IMG/VR virus record: IMGVR_UViG_3300037504_001322
Location: 1-38,749 of that record
DNA: 38,749 bases
From: a virus
Strand: one strand, 5' to 3'
The stretch's first letter is position 1; the number at the start of each line of letters is the position of its first letter. The notes beneath the pieces were generated by a model. The model saw only the letters and a list, made by a program, of their open reading frames with translations, was not told the DNA's origin and searched no databases. Shown one piece after another: positions 1 through 5,703 of this stretch. Both the position numbers and the translations under genes were made by a program.

Positions 1-1
1 A

Positions 2-316
2 ATTGTTTCCGAGCCGAGCCCGAATATGGGCAAGGATAAGGGGATTGCCGCTAAGGATATAGCCGATTTGCAACGCTCCGATATCTCTGACTGGCTAAAA
101 ATTACGGCCAAGCTCAAAAAGCAGATTCGGCAACAAGTCAAGGACGCCGAAACGCCCGAGGATTATAGGCGGCTTGCCTCGACGATGAAAGATATATCCA
201 TTGCGATTTCTAAGCTTTACGGTGATCAGAGAAAAATATGGGGATTGGACAAGGATGCTCCGACAACGGAAGCGGTTAACAGGATTAACCTAGAAATCTA
301 TCCATCGGATGAATAG
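2..316 (+). CDS. Partial hypothetical protein, possible small-terminase C-terminus
   Basis: The reading frame is open to the left window edge (no stop before base 2), so the gene probably starts outside the window. An internal ATG at 26 would give 96 residues but has no Shine-Dalgarno sequence before it. The visible part is charged and helical and ends in a segment 'KIWGLDKDAPT' resembling the 'GLDAPT' tails of some phage small-terminase or DNA-binding proteins. That resemblance is weak. The large terminase lies about 2.1 kb downstream, which is compatible with a small-terminase role but does not show it. Could equally be an unrelated phage protein. Confidence 0.5.
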   Translation: MVSEPSPNMGKDKGIAAKDIADLQRSDISDWLKITAKLKKQIRQQVKDAETPEDYRRLASTMKDISIAISKLYGDQRKIWGLDKDAPTTEAVNRINLEIYPSDE

Positions 317-348
317 TTTTCTGGTTTTTTGCACTTTTGGCTACATAC

Positions 349-387
349 AAAAAGGGGCAAGGCCTTGATATCATTAGACCTTGCCCC
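349..387 (-). terminator. Intrinsic terminator of the minus-strand operon
   Basis: A perfect 9-bp stem (354-362 with 379-387, GGGGCAAGG/CCTTGCCCC) is followed on the minus strand by a run of five T (complement of 349-353). It lies just downstream of the stop of the minus-strand gene ending at 409, so it closes that operon. On the plus strand the right arm is not followed by a T run, so it should mainly serve the minus strand. Confidence 0.8.
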
Positions 388-408
388 GAATTCCTTATTC
401 GGCCATTG

Positions 409-822
409 TTATCTATTGCATAGGTGTTGTGGCCGGTAGAAGTCTTCATAGACGTCTTCATCTAGGACGATTTCGTCATAGACGTCTATTTCTCCTTCCT
501 GGACGTCTTCTAGGGAGACAAACTCGGGTTTGACTCCCGCAAGTATTGCGCCCAAATATTTTTCCGTCGTGGACAGCCAAAAGTGGCCGTCCACGACGGC
601 AGGGGGACCAGCCCACCCGCCTGCCTCTTTGAACTCTTTGGCGTACGCCAAGGCGCACGATAGTGTTTTTTTATCCACTATGGCTATGGCCGGTATTGGC
701 CATAACCCCCCTGACCAGTCTGGGGCACTTAGTCCCCAGACGCGGTGTTTCACTTCATTAAGGTATACTACCCCCTTCTCCTTTACCATCCTTTCAATCG
801 TTTTTATTTTTTCTTCTTTCAT
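409..822 (-). CDS. Hypothetical phage protein with acidic tail
   Basis: Start chosen at 822 (137 residues), not at the upstream in-frame ATG at 867, because a strong Shine-Dalgarno GGAGG (complement of 831-835) sits 8 nt before it while the longer start has none. The N-terminal 20 residues are basic and helical. The middle contains a Trp/Gly/Pro-rich stretch (GLWPIPAIAIV), and the last 35 residues are strongly acidic (repeated Glu-Asp-Val-Tyr groups). No family recognised. It is the third and last gene of the minus-strand operon, followed by a terminator. The neighbouring gene at 909-1181 also has a WPIP motif, which may mean distant relationship or chance. Confidence 0.7.
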   Translation of the reverse strand: MKEEKIKTIERMVKEKGVVYLNEVKHRVWGLSAPDWSGGLWPIPAIAIVDKKTLSCALAYAKEFKEAGGWAGPPAVVDGHFWLSTTEKYLGAILAGVKPEFVSLEDVQEGEIDVYDEIVLDEDVYEDFYRPQHLCNR

Positions 823-875
823 TTTCCTTACCTCCAAGTTTACTTTTTCGCTTCCATACCTACTCATTTTTATTT

Positions 876-896
876 GGCCGGAGGATCGCTCCGGCC
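876..896 (-). promoter_or_regulatory. Intercistronic GC-rich hairpin
   Basis: A perfect 8-bp inverted repeat (876-883 GGCCGGAG with 889-896 CTCCGGCC, 5-nt loop) lies between the two downstream genes of the minus operon. On the minus strand it is followed by an A-rich stretch (CCAAATAAAA) rather than T, so it is not an intrinsic terminator. The same hairpin-plus-A-rich layout precedes the other genes of this operon. An mRNA processing or stabilising role is inference. Confidence 0.5.
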
Positions 897-908
897 GGTT
901 GAATGTTT

Positions 909-1181
909 CTACTTTTTGTAGTGGTTATAAAACCACCACGTCGCCTCGGCCGGTTGAATACCCGCCAGGCTTGCTCTGCCCCGGAAAAGACGTTTTGTCT
1001 CTTCCGCGAGGAAGCCTTGTAGGTCAGGGAAGTTGTAGTTCGGGATTGGCCACCATTCGGGAGAGACTCGAACGGCTGCCTCTCCGCAGTCAATCGTTAG
1101 GTTTTCATCGGCATATTTCCATGCTGCCCAATAGGCTCGCTTTAAGGCGAGCCTAAACATTCTGTCTCTATCTCTTTTCAT
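909..1181 (-). CDS. Hypothetical phage protein
   Basis: 90 residues. The start at 1181 is supported by AAGGAGA (about 6 nt before the ATG on the minus strand). The N-terminus is basic (KRDRDR, then LALKRAYWAAWKYA) and helical. The C-terminal half is rich in aromatic residues, with an EWWPIPNYNF segment and a terminal WWFYNHYKK. No family recognised and no catalytic motif seen. Middle gene of a three-gene minus-strand operon; operon position and small size suggest an early accessory protein, which is only an inference. Confidence 0.7.
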   Translation of the reverse strand: MKRDRDRMFRLALKRAYWAAWKYADENLTIDCGEAAVRVSPEWWPIPNYNFPDLQGFLAEETKRLFRGRASLAGIQPAEATWWFYNHYKK

Positions 1182-1199
1182 ATCTTTCTCCTTTTTTGT

Positions 1200-1409
1200 T
1201 TAGACACGGGGCAAACGCCGTGTCCTTATTATTTGGGTTGCCCCATCCTCCGTCACCCGGATATAGGGCTTCTCAAGCCCTATAAACTCTTCCACAGAAC
1301 GACGATCTACTTCATCAGGTCCTCCATCCGATGTGACTGCCACTGCCACTACCCTGCCTGAGTAGTGGACTAATAATCCAGTCGTTGTTGTTTCCCACGT
1401 GACAATCAT
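1200..1409 (-). CDS. Hypothetical phage protein, first gene of minus operon
   Basis: 69 residues. ATG at 1409 is preceded by AAGGAG at good spacing. It looks beta-rich (alternating hydrophobics, GRVVAVAVTSDGG, YIRVTEDGATQIIRTRR), with no recognisable domain. It is the promoter-proximal gene of the minus operon; the tandem promoters at 1479-1507 and 1566-1594 read into it. The last codons overlap a 7-bp hairpin (1203-1209 with 1218-1224), which lies immediately before the ribosome site of the next gene. Confidence 0.7.
   Translation of the reverse strand: MIVTWETTTTGLLVHYSGRVVAVAVTSDGGPDEVDRRSVEEFIGLEKPYIRVTEDGATQIIRTRRLPRV
1203..1224 (-). promoter_or_regulatory. Hairpin between first and second minus-operon genes
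   Basis: A 7-bp inverted repeat GACACGG/CCGTGTC overlaps the end of the first minus-operon gene. On the minus strand it is followed by the stop codon, an A-rich run (AACAAAAAA) and then GGAG, so it does not look like a terminator. It matches the hairpin-then-A-rich layout seen before the other two genes of the operon. Confidence 0.45.
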
Positions 1410-1478
1410 GCCTTCTCCTTTTGTTTGGCCGGGTATTCCGGCCCTTTATTTGCATGGCCTCTCTGCCATGTTGAAACT

Positions 1479-1507
1479 AGTATCCCACAATTTTCCAGAA
1501 ATGTCAA
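1479..1507 (-). promoter_or_regulatory. Sigma70-type promoter P2 (leftward, gene-proximal)
   Basis: On the minus strand, TTGACA (complement of 1502-1507), exactly 17 nt spacer, then GATACT (complement of 1479-1484). The -35 box is a full consensus match and the -10 box matches 4 of 6. Expected initiation near 1472 places a perfect 6-bp hairpin at the extreme 5' end of the transcript. It reads into the gene starting at 1409. Confidence 0.7.
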
Positions 1508-1565
1508 GAGAAAAATTTGTATATATAAGGATGCTTTTTTCTGTCCGTCTGGCGGGCAACCTTTC

Positions 1566-1594
1566 ATTATACCAATTTTTTTCGGTCTTGTCAA
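1566..1594 (-). promoter_or_regulatory. Perfect-consensus sigma70 promoter P1 (leftward)
   Basis: On the minus strand, TTGACA (complement of 1589-1594), 17 nt spacer, TATAAT (complement of 1566-1571): a full 12 of 12 match with ideal spacing. It lies 87 nt upstream of P2 and its -35 flank resembles that of P2 (TGTCAAG followed by A-rich sequence on the plus strand), suggesting duplication or a shared regulator site. Such a strong promoter fits immediate-early expression by the host polymerase. Confidence 0.8.
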
Positions 1595-1615
1595 GAAAAA
1601 AAATCGAAACATAAT
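1588..1615 (+). promoter_or_regulatory. Candidate rightward promoter overlapping P1
   Basis: TTGTCA (1588-1593), 16 nt spacer, CATAAT (1610-1615); each box is one mismatch from consensus. It shares its -35 bases with the leftward P1, so the two could not be occupied at once. It is the only decent promoter match seen before the rightward gene at 1725. Spacing and box quality are moderate, so this is tentative. Confidence 0.35.
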
Positions 1616-1724
1616 TCCATATATGTGCCCCCCCCCACGGGGGAGGGTGAATGAGGTCGCCGCCGGGGGGACCCTATATATGTTACTACAACTCAGGCCC
1701 GTTTTGGGTTAACAACGAGGGGTT

Positions 1725-2105
1725 ATGAAGCCTATTGAATTATTTGAGTGGTTAGAGTTAAGGGATGATGTAATTGTTGTTGGTGTTGACGGCATTGGAT
1801 TTCACTTCAAGGTATTGGGTTTGCCTTGGTATGAGGGAAATGCTTTGCGGGTGAATTTTGACGTTTTGGATGGTATTGATGTCAACGAATTGGCAGCGAT
1901 ATTGCATAGGGGGAAGGAAGTGGAACAGATAACGAGGGTAACGGGTTATTTCAGCAAGGTGGCGTCTTGGAACCGTGGCAAGTTGGGTGAGTTGCATAGT
2001 CGGAAGGTGAATGGTTTCAATGTTGGCGGTAGTTGTGGGGTGACTTGTGATCCTTTGGTTGGTTTTTGTCGGAATGATGAGTTAAAGAAAAAGGTAATGG
2101 GGTAG
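1725..2105 (+). CDS. Orphan glycyl-radical protein, NrdD C-terminus-like
   Basis: 126 residues; start supported by GAGGGG just before the ATG. Residues 68-94 closely follow the C-terminal signature of class III ribonucleotide reductase (NrdD): an R-V-T-G-Y motif at 71-75, in which Gly74 would be the radical-carrying residue, then W-N-x-G-K (82-86) and E-L-x-x-R (89-93). The catalytic barrel (some 500 residues) is absent and the two CxxC zinc pairs that normally precede the motif are missing. Instead there is an unrelated N-terminal half of about 65 residues, and three cysteines (residues about 104, 108 and 118) follow the motif. It could be a spare radical-carrying part for the host enzyme, an inhibitor mimicking it, or a remnant. 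Codons here end in T (GGT, GTT) far more than in the neighbouring head genes, suggesting separate origin. Function is inference. Confidence 0.6.
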   Translation: MKPIELFEWLELRDDVIVVGVDGIGFHFKVLGLPWYEGNALRVNFDVLDGIDVNELAAILHRGKEVEQITRVTGYFSKVASWNRGKLGELHSRKVNGFNVGGSCGVTCDPLVGFCRNDELKKKVMG

Positions 2106-2113
2106 GTTAGTAA

Positions 2114-2347
2114 TTGGGTAAGGTAGTAAACATAAATCGTGTTAATGGTAGTGGTGTAGAAAAATTTTTGACGAAGATGAGTCGTGGTGAGGTCAAGAAC
2201 GCGATAGTTTTATATGAGTGTCATGATGAGAATTTCAAGATTGAGGTTGAGGGTAATCCTCGGATGACTGAGATCATAACGATGCTTTGGGTATCGTTGC
2301 ATAGGTTTACTAGGGCTATGACCAATGGTTGTCATTGGAACGACTGA
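2114..2347 (+). CDS. Small hypothetical protein
   Basis: 77 residues if it starts at the TTG at 2114, with a G-rich GGGGTAGG stretch just before it; the first in-frame ATG is residue 22, which would remove much of the protein, so the TTG start is preferred but uncertain. It opens with VVNINRVNG, then a segment AIVLYECHDENFKIEVEGN that looks like a beta hairpin, and ends in a helix with MTNGCHWND. It shares the T-ending codon style of the preceding glycyl-radical gene and not that of terL, so these two may have arrived together. No function assigned. Confidence 0.6.
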   Translation: MGKVVNINRVNGSGVEKFLTKMSRGEVKNAIVLYECHDENFKIEVEGNPRMTEIITMLWVSLHRFTRAMTNGCHWND

Positions 2348-2391
2348 TTATATAAACTATTAAACTATTTTATTTTAGTGGGGTTGTTATT

Positions 2392-2427
2392 ATGAATCCG
2401 TGCAAGGGCAAAAAGAAAAAGAAATAG
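2392..2427 (+). CDS. Possible 11-residue leader peptide before terL
   Basis: A tiny reading frame encoding MNPCKGKKKKK ends 9 nt before the terL ATG. The terL start has no Shine-Dalgarno sequence of its own, only A-rich sequence, whereas GTGGGGTTG lies upstream of this small ATG. A translated leader that hands ribosomes to terL would explain the arrangement. The poly-Lys run could also simply be A-rich untranslated sequence. Confidence 0.3.
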   Translation: MNPCKGKKKKK

Positions 2428-2436
2428 TTTTTCAAC

Positions 2437-3951
2437 ATGGCTAAAAGCCGACAGCCAAAAGATTTCAGTTTTGATCGTCAGATTGCCGGATTCAGTCCGA
2501 AGCAAATGGAATTTGTGCGTCGGATGAGTTCGGGTCGTTATAAGTATGGGTTGTACGGCGGCGCTCTTGGGGGCGGCAAGAGTTACACTTTGAGGTGGTA
2601 TGCTTTACGAAGGCTGATCTATCTTTTTAAGTATTACGGTCTCCGGGGCGCTATAGCCATGATTGCTTGTGAAGATTACCCGACTTTAAAGCATCGGCAA
2701 TTGGACCGGTGCATTATCGAGTTCACGAGCAAGGGCAAGCAATTCGGGTTTAATTTTGGGCGGCTTTACAAGAAGGAGCGGGAATATGTTTTGCATGATG
2801 ATTGGGGCGGCGGCAAAATTATTTTCGGCAATCTTGACGAGCCCGCCAAGTACGCGTCGGCTGAGTTTTGTTTAATTGCCGTCGACGAGTTGACTAAAAA
2901 CACTTACGACGTTTTCACTCATTTACGGACAAGGTTACGTTGGCCGGGATTGCCGGATCACGAGACGCAGTTCATAGCGGGGACAAACCCAGGTTCGATA
3001 GGGCACTCTTGGGTAAAGCAACTTTGGATTGACCGTGATTTCGGTGAAGAGTGGTCCGGTTTTGAGGACAGATTCATTTACGTTCAGTCCTTAATGAAGG
3101 ACAACCCTCACTTGGACGCGAGCTATTACAAGATTTTGGATACCTTGCCCCCTCAGATACGGAGTGCGTTTCGGGACGGCGATTGGAATATTTTCGTGGG
3201 GCAGGCTTTTGATTTCAATCCCAAGCATCATGTGATGAAGAGGTCTGAGGGGCCGCCTCAGATACCGCCGCGTATGGCTCCGTTATATACGACTTTTGAT
3301 TGGGGTTTTGGGGCTCCGTTTAGTTGGGCTTGGTGGTATGTCGACGAAAAGGACCGTTTGATAAGGTTTGCCGAGTGGTATGGTTGGAACGGGACGGCCA
3401 ATGAGGGTATGCGGATAACGGATGAAGAGATAGCCGAGGGTGTTGTCGAGCGTGAAAAAAAGATGGGCCTTGGGGGTGCGAGCATCACGAGGCTGGCCGG
3501 TCATGACTGTTTTCAGAAGAGGCCGAATTATTTAGGCGGCGGCCAGGGGCCTAGCACGGCGGAGGTTTTCGCCAAGCATGGTTTGATTTTGATCAAGGCC
3601 GACAGCAACAGGGTTTTAAAGATCCGGGCTTTCCGGGAGAGGCTGCGAGTTCGTGAGGACGGGAAGCCGGGGCTAATCGTGACTGAAAACTGCAAGCACT
3701 TTATTCGAACTATTCCGAACCTGGTTACCGATGAACGTCATTTTGAGGATATTGATACGAAATCCGAGGATCACGTTTACGATGAGGCTTGTCATATATG
3801 TATGTTTCGGGCCGAGGCTTTTCGTGAAGAGGTTCCCGAACCGGTCAAGACGATGGCTCAACAAGACTGGGAGATGGTCACCGGCCAGGTGGAGGATGCC
3901 GAGGGCGAAGCTTGGTATTTAGACGATTATGAAATGGAGATGATTGCATGA
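2437..3951 (+). CDS. terL: Terminase large subunit (packaging ATPase-nuclease)
   Basis: 504 residues, normal for the family. The N-terminal ATPase has a Walker A motif GGALGGGKS (41-49), a hydrophobic Walker B strand ending in Asp-Glu (LIAVDE, 146-151) and a coupling motif GTNPG (182-186). The C-terminal RNase H-like nuclease shows its first acidic strand at about 287-291 (FDWGF), a second acidic site around AGHDCF, and a late Asp in HVYDEACH. The protein pumps DNA into the prohead through the portal and cuts concatemers. It opens the head gene cluster and its stop overlaps the next ATG (ATGA at 3948). Confidence 0.95.
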   Translation: MAKSRQPKDFSFDRQIAGFSPKQMEFVRRMSSGRYKYGLYGGALGGGKSYTLRWYALRRLIYLFKYYGLRGAIAMIACEDYPTLKHRQLDRCIIEFTSKGKQFGFNFGRLYKKEREYVLHDDWGGGKIIFGNLDEPAKYASAEFCLIAVDELTKNTYDVFTHLRTRLRWPGLPDHETQFIAGTNPGSIGHSWVKQLWIDRDFGEEWSGFEDRFIYVQSLMKDNPHLDASYYKILDTLPPQIRSAFRDGDWNIFVGQAFDFNPKHHVMKRSEGPPQIPPRMAPLYTTFDWGFGAPFSWAWWYVDEKDRLIRFAEWYGWNGTANEGMRITDEEIAEGVVEREKKMGLGGASITRLAGHDCFQKRPNYLGGGQGPSTAEVFAKHGLILIKADSNRVLKIRAFRERLRVREDGKPGLIVTENCKHFIRTIPNLVTDERHFEDIDTKSEDHVYDEACHICMFRAEAFREEVPEPVKTMAQQDWEMVTGQVEDAEGEAWYLDDYEMEMIA

Positions 3952-4298
3952 ATAGGGATGTATCCGTACAAGCGGTCAAGTTGTTTGATTCTCAAGACTT
4001 CGCCTCGGGTGTGAGCGCTTTCAGTGAGGTTCAGGATTTGCGTTCATCCGACGGTAAGGTTTATTTGGAGTATCAATGCACGGGGGACGGGAAGATGAGG
4101 GTTGAAGCTTTCCACTCCATCGGCGGCGTCAACTACAACACGCGCTCGGCTTCTCAGTATCTTTGGGATGAATTGACTTCCGGGAACGGGGTCAGCACGG
4201 TTAAGGATCTTGAGGTGGGCGCGTATGTGAAGGTGAAGGCCAAGAACACTTCAACTTCCGGTATAAGTTCTTTTTCACTTTGGGGGGCTTTCAAGTAA
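3948..4298 (+). CDS. Small beta-rich probable virion protein
   Basis: 116 residues, ATGA-coupled to terL. The pattern of alternating polar and hydrophobic residues, the absence of cysteine clusters (one Cys) and the C-terminal strand-rich part (YVKVKAKNTSTSGISSFSLWGAFK region) resemble small phage head or tail surface proteins. No named family recognised. The next gene starts inside its stop (TAATG). Confidence 0.6.
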   Translation: MNRDVSVQAVKLFDSQDFASGVSAFSEVQDLRSSDGKVYLEYQCTGDGKMRVEAFHSIGGVNYNTRSASQYLWDELTSGNGVSTVKDLEVGAYVKVKAKNTSTSGISSFSLWGAFK

Positions 4299-4636
4299 TG
4301 GATTTAAATAAGGAATGGACTTTTTTAAGAGACGAGGACGATTCGAATGAGGATGTCGTTGAATTGTCTTGGGAGGATTATTTAAAGGATCGGGAAAAGG
4401 TTTTCGGAAAAAGCGATGGTCGAGACGGCGGCCTGGACGATCTTGTGAATGGCTTGTCGGATGATTATGTATATGAGGAGACCAGCATCTTCACCGATTT
4501 TTTACCTAGCCCGAGGGCTATCCCCAGGGCTGACGATTATGGGTTGTTAAGTCCCAAATGGTTTGGGATGGAAGTATTAAAATTGGAAATAAACGGCAAG
4601 GTTTATGAAGTCTTGGGGAGGGAAGCATCAAAATGA
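4298..4636 (+). CDS. Acidic hypothetical protein
   Basis: 112 residues from the ATG at 4298, chosen over a TTG at 4280 because of the TAATG overlap with the previous stop and a GGGGGG run about 10 nt upstream. Very acidic N-terminal half (DEDDSNEDVVEL, then repeated Asp), with a short basic patch in the middle. No family recognised. It lies in a chain of overlapping small genes between terL and portal; a head-assembly role is only implied by position. Confidence 0.6.
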   Translation: MDLNKEWTFLRDEDDSNEDVVELSWEDYLKDREKVFGKSDGRDGGLDDLVNGLSDDYVYEETSIFTDFLPSPRAIPRADDYGLLSPKWFGMEVLKLEINGKVYEVLGREASK

Positions 4637-5016
4637 GTGAAGACAAAATAGTAACTTTAGGGGCCGTAAACGCTTACAAGAAGGTTGATACGTTAAAATC
4701 CGAGGTCAAGACTTACATTTCGGCCATTTATCGTGAAGCCACGGTTGATTTTGAGATGGGCAGCGCGACTCAAACCTTAAGCGGGGATGATCAATACGCG
4801 TTGACTTTATATTTGGTCAGCGCCAGCGCGGCGGCTAGTATTGTCGCGCCCGCCTCCGTGGGCAGGACTTTTTTAGTGGTCAACAAGTCCGGGCAAACCA
4901 TTACGATTAAAAGTTCCGCCGGGGCCACCGGCATAGACGTTGCCAACAACAAGGTTAATTGGGTGGTTAACGACGGGACCGATTACGATAACGCCACTTC
5001 GGCGATTGCTTGTTAG
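4633..5016 (+). CDS. Beta-rich probable virion or decoration protein
   Basis: 127 residues, ATGA overlap with the gene before. After a helical first 35 residues it becomes a regular beta pattern (TQTLSGDDQYALTLYLVS, then GRTFLVVNKSGQTITIKSS and DVANNKVNWVVNDGTDY), which is the style of small phage surface or spike-like beta modules that begin 'R-T-F-x-V-x-N'. Likely exposed on the virion. No catalytic motif. Confidence 0.6.
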   Translation: MSEDKIVTLGAVNAYKKVDTLKSEVKTYISAIYREATVDFEMGSATQTLSGDDQYALTLYLVSASAAASIVAPASVGRTFLVVNKSGQTITIKSSAGATGIDVANNKVNWVVNDGTDYDNATSAIAC

Positions 5017-5018
5017 GT

Positions 5019-5336
5019 ATGGACTCCATTTTTTCAGTGGCCGGTTTATTATTGGGGGCTTTTTTCCTGGGGGCTTTGGTTGTGCTGTCGGGAGTGGCCC
5101 TTGGGGCGTATGTCGTTTTCCGGACCAAGCGTGAGCCTCACGAACCTTTTATGAGGCTTCAATCTCCCCAGGGGGAGGCCTGGACGGACGACGTGGTTGT
5201 TCCAGCCGAGGAAGAAGGGGACCTCAACGCCAAATATCAGGGGTTATGGAAGGAAGTCGGGCCAGGCGCGGAAATGTTTCAGGCTCAGTTTTACGAGGAC
5301 AAGATAAAAGGGGAAGTCGGATCTTATGAGCTTTGA
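5019..5336 (+). CDS. Small single-TM membrane protein
   Basis: 105 residues from the ATG at 5019; a TTG at 5010 would lie inside the previous gene. Residues about 4-32 are an unbroken hydrophobic segment (VAGLLLGAFFLGALVVL and onward) followed by a positively charged FRTKREP, so the rest is predicted cytoplasmic. The tail is acidic. An integral membrane protein inside a terminase-portal gene chain is unusual. Function unknown. The next gene starts inside its 3' end at 5326. Confidence 0.6.
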   Translation: MDSIFSVAGLLLGAFFLGALVVLSGVALGAYVVFRTKREPHEPFMRLQSPQGEAWTDDVVVPAEEEGDLNAKYQGLWKEVGPGAEMFQAQFYEDKIKGEVGSYEL

Positions 5337-5703
5337 TGTCAAATGTCCTCATTGCAAACGAATTTATTTTGAGACTAATGACTCCGGGAAAAGGATAGTT
5401 TTGCCCGGAAAGAAAAAATGGGTTGAGGACCCGCGTTGGAAAAAATATGATCCCAAGGCTCCTTTTGACCCTCGCATGGTGGTGTTAAAGGACCCGTGGA
5501 AAAGCTGGATGTGGATGGACACGTCTCGGCAGGGGGATAACATGCCTTTGGAGTGCCCCGGTTGCGGTCGAGTCATTGCGGTCCATGGCCAAACGGATTT
5601 GTTTAAGAGTTTATTGCGATACAAGAACAAAGATGCTTACAAGGATTGGGGGCCGAAGAAAAACTACTCCGACCCCAGGGGGCGGTTAAGTGAAAATACC
5701 TAA
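5326..5703 (+). CDS. Zinc-ribbon protein
   Basis: 125 residues. Two CxxC knuckles, CPHC near residue 7-10 and CPGC near residue 77-80, form a treble-clef or ribbon type zinc site separated by a basic, Trp- and Pro-rich insert. Overlaps the membrane-protein gene by 11 nt and the portal gene start by 14 nt, so it is translated with them. One of several zinc-ribbon-like proteins in this module. Role in head assembly or nucleic-acid binding is not shown. Confidence 0.65.
   Translation: MSFDVKCPHCKRIYFETNDSGKRIVLPGKKKWVEDPRWKKYDPKAPFDPRMVVLKDPWKSWMWMDTSRQGDNMPLECPGCGRVIAVHGQTDLFKSLLRYKNKDAYKDWGPKKNYSDPRGRLSENT

Larger units (their letters stand above)
1410..1724. promoter_or_regulatory. Divergent control region between minus operon and late genes
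   Basis: A 315-nt stretch without a convincing gene separates the leftward operon from the rightward late operon. It holds two good leftward sigma70-type promoters, a weaker rightward candidate overlapping one of them, two perfect 6-bp hairpins in the leftward leader (1453-1458 with 1465-1470, and 1427-1432 with 1438-1443) and, towards the rightward genes, a run of nine C (1628-1636) followed by GC-rich repeats. Short ORFs here lack ribosome sites and are treated as noise. Confidence 0.7.

Noticed and set aside
451-507. Three GACGTC palindromes within 57 bases
   Set aside because: They fall on repeated Asp-Val codons in the acidic tail of the minus-strand gene and show no other regularity, so codon use explains them.
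530-1156. 208-residue plus-strand ORF over the minus operon
   Set aside because: It is antisense to two genes with good ribosome sites and a terminator, has no ribosome site of its own, and its translation has no protein-like pattern.
1399-1712. Short ORFs inside the divergent control region
   Set aside because: They overlap the promoters and hairpins, lack ribosome sites and have no protein-like composition.
2985-3010. AGGTTCGAT string resembling a tRNA T-loop
   Set aside because: Lies within terL coding sequence and has no acceptor or anticodon stem around it. No tRNA gene was found in the window.
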